Of a stretch of DNA of 61,235 bases, positions 10,502-20,200 are shown one piece after another (within the stretch, counting starts at the first letter, position 1; the number at the start of each line of letters is the position of its first letter). The DNA is taken from assembly GCA_018384175.1 (NCBI GenBank), contig JAHAZB010000017.1, positions 1 through 61,235 on the forward strand, in the 5' to 3' direction. The notes under the pieces were generated by a model. That model was not told the DNA's origin and did no database searches. It was given only the letters and a program-made list of their open reading frames with translations. Made by a program: the position numbers and the translations under genes. Origin of the DNA: Eubacteriales bacterium. Lineage in GTDB: Bacteria > Bacillota > Clostridia > UBA1381.

Positions 10502-10812
10502 CAGGCAACACCTCTGTACTGCTTCCTCATAGGGAAACTCACTGTATCATAGCTTATCTGGCTAAACAGTACGGCACCTTCCTCAGCCATCGGTTCAAGA
10601 TGTCGTTCATAGTATCTCATATATTCGCTAAGATCGTCTTCTGTAAATCTTGAAAAGTCAAGATCACCGATTTTGAACTCACATCCTTCTGCCAATCTTT
10701 TTGTTATGGTATTATGAAGATACCGAAAGCCTTTGCTTCTGTCCTTAGCATAAATCCCGCCAACTTTTTTCAGCCTTAAGAATTCATTAAGAAAACTCTT
10801 TCTTTTTGCCAC
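10501..10812 (-). CDS. hypothetical protein, paralog of 9594..9908
   Basis: See 9594..9908. Confidence 0.7.
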   Translation of the reverse strand: MAKRKSFLNEFLRLKKVGGIYAKDRSKGFRYLHNTITKRLAEGCEFKIGDLDFSRFTEDDLSEYMRYYERHLEPMAEEGAVLFSQISYDTVSFPMRKQYRGVA

Positions 10813-10824
10813 AATATCCCTCCT

Positions 10825-12189
10825 TTATGCCAGTCTTTTTACTCCGTCTGGAGTCAGCACATTAAATATCATCTTATTCACTCTTGTTTCTGTAAGCGTA
10901 CCCAAGTCTTTATTCTCACGGCATTTAAGCTCCTTAATCACACGTCCCTTTATGACATGCGGCTCATCGCAGTCAACATAACCATTGATAAGGCCGCTAC
11001 CGCCGATCAAGCCTATTTGACCGAGATTTAACGGCATAAGCGGACGGTGTACCATCTGCTCAAGTTTGCTTTTCTCAAAGAGCATTTCGATTGACCTCGA
11101 GCGTGCAAGCTGTCTTTTAAGCTCGCCTAAGTTAAACTCGGCACCTCTGAATAAATCTACATCTTTGCGTATATCAGGCAATGGATAGCTTTCTTGTTTC
11201 AATTTACTGATTAGCGGAATACACTCCTGATGAGTTGCATACTGAGAAAGAACTTCTGCCTCGTCACTACCATCATCTCTTTCCTTCTTGATGCCTAACA
11301 CTGCAATCTGACTAAATTTCGAGAATTCATCATCTAAAAAGCGATAGACTGATATATCTCTAAAATTATCACACAGTATCCTGCAAATATCGAAAGTCAA
11401 GCGGTAATACGGAATGACATATATAAGTACCCCATCAGGCATAAGATGATGCAGGCTTTCTACCAAAAAACGTTTCTCACTCCTTGTTTTTATTCCATCC
11501 TTTTCTATCTTATTTAAGTACGGAGGATTCAAAAAAATACAATGGAATGAATCCTGTCCTATTCTTGAATAGAAATAACTGCCATAACCCACATGGTTAA
11601 TCCTATTATCAGCCTCTGTTCGTCTTGCTTTATCAATCTCTATACCGAAACTGTCTGCATTTACTCCGCTTGCCAATGTTTCTAAAGCCAGTCCTTCTCC
11701 ACAGCATGGGTCAAGAATGTTTACCTGATTTTCTGGGAATACAAGCGATGACTTTATCATCTTGATATGCTCTGTGTCTGTAGGATAGTATCCCATTCTG
11801 ATCTCGTTCATAAGATGACCGACAACTCTTGCATTCACCTTTTCATTTTTCGGGATATTACTGCATAGCATCTCTACTGCACTAATTAACTTTGCATAGT
11901 CCGGTGTTATCAGATTAAACTGCTTTACCGAAGCATACAGTCTGTTGGCAAAATCTGCGCTGTCAGCCATTTCACATTCCGAAAACAAAAGGCTCAGGTT
12001 CATAACTGTATCAAGCAGCTTTTTCTTTTCTGCTTCAAGCTCTGAATAGGTGTCTTTTGCTCTTTGTTTCTGTCCTTTTTGCATGTAGATATCAATAGCT
12101 TTTCGTTTTATGGGCATTGCTTCAGCGATACCTGCAAGTGTCCTTTCAAGCTCCTCAAACATATCAAGAGCATAAAAATGTTCCTCCAT
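10825..12189 (-). CDS. N6-adenine methyltransferase-like protein (DUF6094-like)
   Basis: SAM-binding region NILDPCCGEGLALETLA and catalytic NPPY (IFLNPPYLNK). Confidence 0.8.
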   Translation of the reverse strand: MEEHFYALDMFEELERTLAGIAEAMPIKRKAIDIYMQKGQKQRAKDTYSELEAEKKKLLDTVMNLSLLFSECEMADSADFANRLYASVKQFNLITPDYAKLISAVEMLCSNIPKNEKVNARVVGHLMNEIRMGYYPTDTEHIKMIKSSLVFPENQVNILDPCCGEGLALETLASGVNADSFGIEIDKARRTEADNRINHVGYGSYFYSRIGQDSFHCIFLNPPYLNKIEKDGIKTRSEKRFLVESLHHLMPDGVLIYVIPYYRLTFDICRILCDNFRDISVYRFLDDEFSKFSQIAVLGIKKERDDGSDEAEVLSQYATHQECIPLISKLKQESYPLPDIRKDVDLFRGAEFNLGELKRQLARSRSIEMLFEKSKLEQMVHRPLMPLNLGQIGLIGGSGLINGYVDCDEPHVIKGRVIKELKCRENKDLGTLTETRVNKMIFNVLTPDGVKRLA

Positions 12190-12323
12190 CAGGCAACCCT
12201 CCCGACATCGTTATGAAAGGCTGTGCTTTCGCTCCGGCTGGATTTAATCAGTGTCCTTCTGCCGAACACATCCACACTTTCAAGCTTTTCGGTCAGTGTT
12301 ACCGTGGTCTTTTCAGATGTCAT
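12189..12323 (-). CDS. small hypothetical protein (44 aa)
   Basis: Restarted at MTSEKTTVTLTEK, where AGAGGT precedes ATG; the longer listed ORF overlaps the ThiF end. Confidence 0.45.
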   Translation of the reverse strand: MTSEKTTVTLTEKLESVDVFGRRTLIKSSRSESTAFHNDVGRVA

Positions 12324-12366
12324 TACTACCTCTTTTCGCTGTGTTAAAACGAAATCGTCAAGCTTT

Positions 12367-13101
12367 CTATTTCTCATACTGTGCAATACCTTTCATCAAG
12401 AGTTTTCTTGCAGAAAATGCAATCTTAGTAGTTTCAAGCTCTCCTTTTGCAAGCAGATAGTAAAGCATTGTACTGATTGCCGTTGCTGCAAAGATATTCG
12501 CCGCAATACTCTGCGGTGCCGACACGCTCCGCTCCGCACAAGAAAGCTCGGACGGAAATTTCTCTGTATCGGTCAGAATATCCGGAAATATACTTGCAAC
12601 TGGCTCTGATACAACCTTACCATTTTCCTTGATACCGCACACAACCTGTCCTGTGTATTCGCCGTTACCTGAGTCAATGTATATAACGTCATCCAGTTTA
12701 TTGAATACGTTATGACACATCACTCTCGAACGGTTATTATCCACAGCACCGATTATGATATATGCAGGCTTTTGCGACCTTGCTTCATTGGTTTTAGGAA
12801 TCAGCAAATCACATAGCATATCTTCATCCTCGATATATTCGGGAATATATTCCGTTTCAATACCAAAGGTTTCTGAATATCTTTCTGCCATCGCCTCTGC
12901 CTTGTTGGTACCAATATCAAACTCAGAAAAGTTCTGCCGTATAAGGTTCTTCTTCTCTACAATATCACCGTCTGCAATTACAACCCTGTATTTCCTCTTT
13001 GTTGCATAAGCAATACGGTACAGATGCGGAATAACGTACCCGCCCGTACCGCCTGCTCCGATAATAAGGATGGAAACAGGTCTTGAAAGTTGAAGCTTCA
13101 T
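12367..13101 (-). CDS. ThiF/E1-like adenylyltransferase, PRTRC-type
   Basis: ILIIGAGGTGGYVIPHLYRIA nucleotide-binding loop, VIADGDIVEKKNLIRQNF, GAVDNNRSR: canonical ThiF/E1 motifs. Confidence 0.88.
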   Translation of the reverse strand: MKLQLSRPVSILIIGAGGTGGYVIPHLYRIAYATKRKYRVVIADGDIVEKKNLIRQNFSEFDIGTNKAEAMAERYSETFGIETEYIPEYIEDEDMLCDLLIPKTNEARSQKPAYIIIGAVDNNRSRVMCHNVFNKLDDVIYIDSGNGEYTGQVVCGIKENGKVVSEPVASIFPDILTDTEKFPSELSCAERSVSAPQSIAANIFAATAISTMLYYLLAKGELETTKIAFSARKLLMKGIAQYEK

Positions 13102-14492
13102 TTCATCTCCTCCTGTTCCTTAATCTCCTTTATCGTAACTGCATCCTTCCACTTTTCGGGGAATGTTCCGTCAATGCCGTCAAAAATATCTTCAAGCGGA
13201 ATTTCCACAAACTTACCACCCACTGAAATTCTGACAAGAATATCCGGGAACACTTTATCAAAGCTGCCAACTACTGCATAAAGTCCGGTTGCCTTTTCGT
13301 CCTTATCATCATCACCGGAGAAATATGCCGGCATGGTGTTATGAGAATGGATTTCCATTACAAGAATAAACCTCTCATCTTCAAGCGGCATTTCGGTTGT
13401 GTCAACACTTGCTTTTGATACCTCCTGTTTCGGTATATGAACAAAGTATCTTTCTTCCGTCTTTGACCAGAAGATGTATGCAAGAGCTTCCGTAATCCTA
13501 TCCTTCGTGATATATGACTTGAAGAATGCCAATATCTCCGACAAGACAGAAAACGGGATTTTAGGAAGGGCGGGGATAAACCCAGCCCTTACCTTTTGGA
13601 ATGCAGTCGCTTTTCTTGTCTGAACGATAAAAGTACCGACGCCGTTTGAGCGTATCTCATAGAGTCTGCCGTTTTCGGATGGGACATATGAGATTACTTT
13701 ATCGCTCATTCTTGCAGCGTCAACCGTTTCATACAAGCCCTTGTATGCTGACATTACACCCTTCTTTTTTGCTTTAACACTCGGTGTAATTTCGCACTTT
13801 AAATCGCCCTTTGCTTTTTTGATTGCCTCAGGAAATTCCTTAGATTCCTCAATCTTCTTTTTAAAAGATGCAATCGTAGTGTCCTTTGGAGTAGTTACAT
13901 TTTTTGAAATGCTTCCATATGTAACCTTCCATGATACATTCTCTCCGTCGTCAAGCTCCGGGAAATCCTCTGCCTTTTCCAAACGCAAGGCTTCAAAGGT
14001 GATTGATGTATCAACAATTTCGTCCTTCGCCTTTCCGTATACGAAAATCGGGAGTTTTTTAATCAACCCACTTTTGGCACTTTCTGTTTCTTTCTTCTCC
14101 GCCGCTGCAAGTTCCGACGCATATATATCTTCGTCACTTTCCAGTTTGTCTGCATCTGCATTTGTGACTGCTGCGGCGTTTTCAGTTGCGGCAGGTTGTT
14201 CGACTGCTTCTTCATTCTTTTCCTCCACTTTCTCTGTACTTGGTGCTGTCTGTTCTGCAATTACCTGTGCCTCTGCTGATTGAGTAGCTACAGGCTCAGC
14301 TTGCTGTGCTACAGATGTTTCAGCAGCCTCGACAGGTGTTTTTTCTTCCTCTTTCGGTGTCTGCTCTGGCTCAGGCGTGCTTTCGCCGAACAGTTTGTCA
14401 AGGTCAGTATCCTCAAACATACCGCCAAAATCGTTGCTTCCTAAATCCATTGCGTCATCACCAAACATAATGTTCATTTTATCCTCTAACAT
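13098..14492 (-). CDS. JAMM/JAB-domain protein, PRTRC system protein A-like, with Ala/Glu-rich N-terminal region
   Basis: JAMM motif in MEIHSHNTMPAYFSGDDDKDE (HxH-x7-S-x2-D) followed by GLYAVVGSFDKVFPDILVRISVGGKFVEIP; overlaps the ThiF start. Confidence 0.85.
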   Translation of the reverse strand: MLEDKMNIMFGDDAMDLGSNDFGGMFEDTDLDKLFGESTPEPEQTPKEEEKTPVEAAETSVAQQAEPVATQSAEAQVIAEQTAPSTEKVEEKNEEAVEQPAATENAAAVTNADADKLESDEDIYASELAAAEKKETESAKSGLIKKLPIFVYGKAKDEIVDTSITFEALRLEKAEDFPELDDGENVSWKVTYGSISKNVTTPKDTTIASFKKKIEESKEFPEAIKKAKGDLKCEITPSVKAKKKGVMSAYKGLYETVDAARMSDKVISYVPSENGRLYEIRSNGVGTFIVQTRKATAFQKVRAGFIPALPKIPFSVLSEILAFFKSYITKDRITEALAYIFWSKTEERYFVHIPKQEVSKASVDTTEMPLEDERFILVMEIHSHNTMPAYFSGDDDKDEKATGLYAVVGSFDKVFPDILVRISVGGKFVEIPLEDIFDGIDGTFPEKWKDAVTIKEIKEQEEMK

Positions 14493-14546
14493 TTTTCTTT
14501 CCTCCTCTTTTTTTCTCTCGCCTATAGTTTCCTTACTTAATCACCC

Positions 14547-15008
14547 TCAAGCTTCCACACACCTCCTGAACGCAGACTGCCTTAACGCATTTCCGCAAGA
14601 GTATCTATGTAAAAGCCTGTACCCTCCATTGGGACGGCTGTGTTTCCTTTTAACACATACGTCAGGGGCATTCCTACCATCTGCAATCGTATCACCAAAT
14701 ATAATCTTTTCAGGATACGACATCTGATAGTCAAGACTCAGTACAACTACATTCCCTCTTTCATTCCTCTGATCTTTAAAGTGCTGACCTATTGCCGTTG
14801 ACATAGCCTGTATTGCAAATAATTCAAACGAATCGATTTCATCTTTTCGCTCATCGTATTCGCACACAGCTTCTAAAAACGGGAATACAGCAATGTCATA
14901 ATATTCATCCATTGCCAGATGTCTCGATTTTAGAAAGTCAAGCAAAATGTTATGTTGCTCCTCTGCCAACCTCCTCTGCCTCTCTGTTAACCTTTTTGTT
15001 TCATTCAT
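14547..15008 (-). CDS. sigma-70 region-2-like protein
   Basis: AEEQHNILLDFLKSRHLAMDEYYDIAVFPFLEAVCEYDERKDEIDSFELFAIQAMSTAIGQHFKDQRNERG resembles sigma region 2; start reset to MNETKR (15008) behind AAGGAGG. Confidence 0.6.
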   Translation of the reverse strand: MNETKRLTERQRRLAEEQHNILLDFLKSRHLAMDEYYDIAVFPFLEAVCEYDERKDEIDSFELFAIQAMSTAIGQHFKDQRNERGNVVVLSLDYQMSYPEKIIFGDTIADGRNAPDVCVKRKHSRPNGGYRLLHRYSCGNALRQSAFRRCVEA

Positions 15009-15032
15009 TTTCTTTTCCTCCTTTTTTCGGGC

Positions 15033-15076
15033 AAAAAAACACACGATGAAAAGTATCTACTTAACCTCGTGTGTTT
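15033..15076 (-). terminator. intrinsic-terminator-like hairpin between leader and the sigma-like gene (attenuator candidate)
   Basis: Minus strand AAACACACGA...TCGTGTGTTT, perfect 10-bp stem (15037-15046/15067-15076) followed by TTTTTTT. Confidence 0.75.
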
Positions 15077-15096
15077 AATTAACCTCAAATATTTAG

Positions 15097-15280
15097 TTTA
15101 CCTCGTAAAAATGCAAAAACAGGTTCTAAAGGACATACCTATCCCGTAAGATAGAGTTTCCTAAAGAACCCGTTTTAACCGTAACCGTTTTAGCTGCACC
15201 ATTTTTACAAGCTCATTTTATCACGCTATTTCCTACCTTGCAATATGTGGAGCTGTTTTTTTATGAAGTTTTATTTTTTT
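15097..15280 (-). promoter_or_regulatory. Duplicated promoter+leader element, copy 1
   Basis: About 184 nt, ~95% identical by eye to 34090..34273; minus-strand promoter TTGCAA(15243-15238)-17-TAAAAT(15220-15215), then a structured leader. Confidence 0.85.
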
Positions 15281-15289
15281 TATAAAAAA

Positions 15290-15320
15290 AAGAGAACGGC
15301 TACTCATTGTAACCGTCCTC
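15290..15320 (-). terminator. terminator of HU gene
   Basis: Minus strand GAGGACGGTTAC..GTAGCCGTTCTC then TTTTTTTT. Confidence 0.8.
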
Positions 15321-15338
15321 AAAAATTGTGTATTGCCT

Positions 15339-15611
15339 TTAGTTAAGCATATCCTTGAATGCCTTACCTGCCTTGAATGCAGGTGCTTTGCTTGCAGCAA
15401 TCTTAATCTTTTCGCCCGTTCTTGGATTCTTACCATCACGAGCTGCTCTTTCTCTGGTCTCAAATGTACCAAAGCCGATAAGAGAAACCTTATCACCAGC
15501 TTTTACAGCCTCTTCAATAGACTCAACACAAGCATTAAGTGCCTTTTCAGCATCCTTCTTTGACAAACCTGCCTTTTCAGCCATTGCTGCTACTAATTCC
15601 GCTTTATTCAT
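15339..15611 (-). CDS. hup: HU-family DNA-binding protein
   Basis: MNKAELVAAMAEKAGLSKKDAEKALNA...LIGFGTFETRERAARDGKNPRTGEKIKIAASKAPAFKAGKAFKD. Confidence 0.96.
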   Translation of the reverse strand: MNKAELVAAMAEKAGLSKKDAEKALNACVESIEEAVKAGDKVSLIGFGTFETRERAARDGKNPRTGEKIKIAASKAPAFKAGKAFKDMLN

Positions 15612-15700
15612 TAACCTTTCCCTCCTTTGTCATTTCTTCCCTGATATTTTATCACAGACTGCTAAGAATAGCAAGAATAATATTATTCCGCTCCAAACTC

Positions 15701-15889
15701 TTAACTTTCATAAATGACTTTATACACTGAGTTTTTGGTCTCAAACTCAATTTCTTGTTTAGTCCGCTTATATATTACTGCCACCTCAGACGTATAATGT
15801 GTTGGTTTACCATTTTGCAGGATTACAGCACGCTCACCGATAACAGGTTCACCAGCAAAACTTCCGTAAACCTCAATAACACGTTTCAT
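15701..15889 (-). CDS. small hypothetical protein, paralog of 23926..24156
   Basis: Shared P.IGER.VI.Q...P.++TS.V..I.KR....IE.ET.N..Y++.YE. Confidence 0.65.
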   Translation of the reverse strand: MKRVIEVYGSFAGEPVIGERAVILQNGKPTHYTSEVAVIYKRTKQEIEFETKNSVYKVIYES

Positions 15890-15939
15890 TCTATATCCTC
15901 TTTCCTTTGTATAGATGCTGTCATTATTTATGTCAGATA

Positions 15940-16665
15940 TTACGGTATCACAATAAAACCTTTTTCATCTACATCAATTCCAATATATTCATCAGGAGAT
16001 ATTTTATTTCCCCATTCCTTCCCTATACCGGGATTATATGTATCAGGGGTTGCCACCGTCACATCATCTATCTTTTCTGATGGAATTATCTCATATTCAA
16101 CGACTCTTGAAGGTATATCATCAGACTTTTGAAGATAATCTTCAAGCTCTGTTTCAGCCTTAACAATATCACCTGGAATCGTAACTGTATAGTCAAAATC
16201 AACCTCCGGAATTACCAAACCATTACCCGAGTTATATTTTTTGTCGTACTTTACAACCTTCGGTTCTGCGAAAGCCTTCATATCCTTCCATATCATACCC
16301 TTAACAGTCATAGTCTCATCAAGAGTGGTTGATACTTTTAGATTATATACAATACTTACATCAGTCTCATTCTGTTTAAGTGGTGTTGAGGACACCTCCA
16401 ACAGTTGCCCTTCCTGACTATATATAGCAACATAGAGAGTCATTCCATCTTCTGTGTCAATGTTCGTTGTAACTGCCGCACTAATGCCATAATACTCATA
16501 ACATTCAAACATTAAATGCTCTATGGTATGTGCATAGTTTTGAGCAAATGCAGGAGCAGAGAAAACAAATGTAAATATACATACAATTATAGCTTTAATA
16601 ATATTCTTCATTTTCTCACGCTCCTTTCTCTGCCTCATTATACCAGAAATCTTGTTGTTTGTCAA
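15940..16665 (-). CDS. secreted hypothetical protein
   Basis: N-terminal signal peptide MKNIIKAIIVCIFTFVFSAPAFAQ; true start likely that MKN. Confidence 0.65.
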   Translation of the reverse strand: MTNNKISGIMRQRKEREKMKNIIKAIIVCIFTFVFSAPAFAQNYAHTIEHLMFECYEYYGISAAVTTNIDTEDGMTLYVAIYSQEGQLLEVSSTPLKQNETDVSIVYNLKVSTTLDETMTVKGMIWKDMKAFAEPKVVKYDKKYNSGNGLVIPEVDFDYTVTIPGDIVKAETELEDYLQKSDDIPSRVVEYEIIPSEKIDDVTVATPDTYNPGIGKEWGNKISPDEYIGIDVDEKGFIVIP

Positions 16666-16678
16666 AGATAATACTTCT

Positions 16679-17284
16679 TTAACAGAAACAAATCTCTTTT
16701 ATCTTTCTTGCTTTTTCTTTAATATCTTCTATTAAATCAACATCTTTTGTGTAAAATAAATAATTCATATGATGATGTGCCTTAATAATCAATCTCTTTT
16801 CAGGAATTAGGATGAAATAGTCTGAGATTCCCGAAAATCCTCCAAAACTATAACGATCACACCAATCAATAAATTCTTCTTTTTTCATTTTAATTGCTTT
16901 GTTAGTGCTGATTTTTAACCCCAAAGACTTCATTAACATTTGAAACTCACTATATATATCTTGACATATTGCATCATCAGATTTCTTTAACTTATACTTT
17001 TGGGGGAATATACAAGAAAGATAACAGTCATCAAAAGCATATTCCCCAATAATCTGTTTTAATAATTCAATCATTTTAAATCCATCAAAAAAGAAATCAA
17101 TGTATGAAGGCATTTCGTTTTTTGTAACTTCATCCCAATGCATTACAAAACGATCCCAATTATTAGAATGATACACATCTAAAGAACACGGTTGAGTCAA
17201 ATATTCATCGCGTATTCCCGCTTCTTTTAGAACTCCTATCAATATCTCTTTTTCCGTTACTTTCATATCGTTTTCCTCCATCAC
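16679..17284 (-). CDS. candidate immunity protein for the adjacent RHS toxin
   Basis: Overlaps the RHS stop by 4 nt; lies directly 3' of the toxin tip, the usual immunity-gene position. Confidence 0.65.
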   Translation of the reverse strand: MMEENDMKVTEKEILIGVLKEAGIRDEYLTQPCSLDVYHSNNWDRFVMHWDEVTKNEMPSYIDFFFDGFKMIELLKQIIGEYAFDDCYLSCIFPQKYKLKKSDDAICQDIYSEFQMLMKSLGLKISTNKAIKMKKEEFIDWCDRYSFGGFSGISDYFILIPEKRLIIKAHHHMNYLFYTKDVDLIEDIKEKARKIKEICFC

Positions 17285-20200
17285 CTTATTGTCCCATCAG
17301 GATTCACGTTTATATAGTTACCCGTTTTTCCGTCAGGCGAAGCGTCCCAATGATCCCCTCCATGTCTTGAATAGTCTGGCTTAAACTTCCACTTTGTTTT
17401 TTTATGAGTGTATGAACCATCTTTATTTTTATTAAATTCATCAGGATGAGTGTCCGGAGTCTTTACTTTATCATCATCTAATAGTTTTGACGGCGGTTTA
17501 GGAGCTTTCGCCTTTCCTTTTGCGTATATAATGGCTTCACGAAGGTTCTTTCCTGTTTCAATCGCTGCTTTGAATGCATTTCTAAAGACTACACTTCCTA
17601 AGTATCCAATAGCCATAATACTTCCGCCAATTAATGCTATTTCTTTAGCAGTAAATACCACACCACATATTACTAAAGTGATGCTTTCACCAGTATAGTC
17701 AGCATAAATCACCGGATTCTGATTACCATACACATACCAGTTATATCCATCCTCGGCAGGGTCTTGCTGCGTGAATCGTCCTGTTGTCGGGTCATAGTAT
17801 CTCGCTCTTAAGTAATACAATCCTGTTTCTTCGTCATAGGTTTGTCCGAAGTATGTGAAGTGATTATCTATTGTCTCGTCTTTCTTTAAGAAGTTGCCCC
17901 ATACATCGTAGTCATAGCGGTTTTTGATATTGCCGTTTCTATCAACTATCTGCACCACATCGCCGTGTCCGTTATAGATGTAATAGTATATTTCTCCTGT
18001 TTCTTTATCTACTTGAGCAAGAACTCTGTCAGGACCCCATATGTACTGCTTCACAGGGCACATTGCATATTGGGTTGTGCCATTTGCTATTACCTCTGCA
18101 AGATCTGCAATAGCCTGAAGTCTGCCGTTTTGGTCGTAGATGTAGTACTCAATCCCGGATGAACTGCTTTCCTTTACATATCGGTATCCACTTGCATCAT
18201 ATTCAATATATACTGCATCATCACCGACCTCGGCATAATACATTTGGTCCTGTTCGTTATATCTGAACTCTGCACTTTCTTCCGAAAGGAAATCTATCTG
18301 TTCAAAATTCACCTTACGGTTGCCACGATAATCATATTCATAATATGAATCAGCACCCTTTGTTCCGCTAACTGATGCAATTCGGTTTAACTTGTCATAA
18401 TCATATGATACAGTATTTGAAACACCTTCAACCATTTCATTTGATGTGAGAATATTCCCGTTTTCGTCATATGAATAGTTATAGCTCGAAAGAACTGTTG
18501 AACCTTTTTTATTTGTAAGACCAATCAGTCTTGAAAGTCCGTCATATACATATTCTGACTTTAGGACACTTCCTTCGGAAAGAGTTGGAAATGTTATAGA
18601 TTTCAGCTTCCCGTCCGGATAGAACTCATATCTGACATTTGCATTGTCAGCAGAATTTTTGTTTACACTTCCGTCAACCTGAACCTTTGATATACGATTT
18701 TTATCATATTCATAATATGTCGGAGTACCGTAGATACCCTGACCGTCAGGGGCAGCACATCCATACTTTGCTGTCGTTATATTGCCCATTACATCATATA
18801 TGTAACTCTCATATGGGGTAAAGTATATGTTTCCTCCGTTTGTTACATCAGCTTTAAAATCATCCAAATGTGAAAGAAGCTTACCCGTTCGAGAATATGT
18901 GTTACTTTCAATTTCTCTAAGCTGCACCCTATAACTTTGCGTTGTTGCGCTATATATTCCACGAGCATCAAACACAAAATCCGCACCATGTGGATTTGCA
19001 TACTGATATTGTCTGTCTGTCAACGTTTCGTTAACCTTTATATAGCTTTCTCTTTCAACGCTACCCAAAGCATTATAATATGGATTATATAATTTGCCGT
19101 CTTTATCTACCGATTGCCATAACCTTCCCATATCATCATAGGTGTATGTATTACTGTTTCCGGTATTATCAGTATCTGAAACAAGCTTTCCCTCACCATC
19201 ATATACCCTTTGATATAATGTGCTTTCGCTTCCGGCAGAATCAGATATTTTTTGAGTCTTTATATTCCCGGCATTATCATAGGTATTGGTTATTGTTTCA
19301 TTTTGAGCATTTGTAATCTTAATCGCTCTGTTCAGTTTATCATATTTAATGCTCTGTGTAAACCCATCCTCATTAAGATTTTCATTTGCATCAATTACAC
19401 CAATCAAATTACCTGCTATATCATATGTATACTTCTTTTCGACAAAGCTATTATCCTGATAATTTTCATATGCCCGTTCGTTAATAAGCCTTCCCACACG
19501 GTCATATGTGTACTCGATAATATTTTCCTTTACCAGAGTGTTTGTTGCAGGTGTAAAATAGCGTCGAGCTTTAAATCCTGCTCCGTCTGAGGCAATATTA
19601 TATTCTGTAATATGATGATTCCCAAATATATCTACAGTCTTTACATCACGTCCAAGGCCGTCATAATATGTAATCTTCGAATTCCCTTGCGGATCAATTT
19701 CAGTAACAGTATTTGCATCACTGTCGTACACATATGAGGTTGTAACATATGAAGCCGTATTGTTAACGGTATCTATTACATTACCTTCTATCAACTCCCC
19801 GGTTCCCATATATAGATTTATTTTTGCATCATGGTATGTATAACTATGCTCTGATAATTCTTCTTCTGTAGGATATGCAGGTGTATTATCGGTTGTAACA
19901 TAATATTTGAGCTCACTTATTATCCTCTGGCACAAAAGATCTTCGTCAGATGTAAGTTTATTACCATAATTATCCTTGAGTATCGTAGTATAGGATATAT
20001 TTTCAACAGGCAACAATGCACCATTCTTATTTCCATACGATGTATACACTAAATGTTTCGGATATATTATTCTTGTCGGTCTGCCAAGCTTATCGTATTC
20101 AAAATGTGTCACATTACCTTCGTCATCCGTTACACTTTCTACTAATCCAAGAAGCATATCATACGTATATGCTGTTGTCTGTGTTTTTGTAGTTCCATTC

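Noticed and set aside
12189-12323. 44-aa ORF as ubiquitin-like partner of ThiF
   Set aside because: Too short and no Gly-Gly tail; ends GRVA.
13741-14283. + strand ORF opposite the JAMM gene
   Set aside because: Ser/Ala/Phe-rich shadow of the Ala/Glu-rich sense region.
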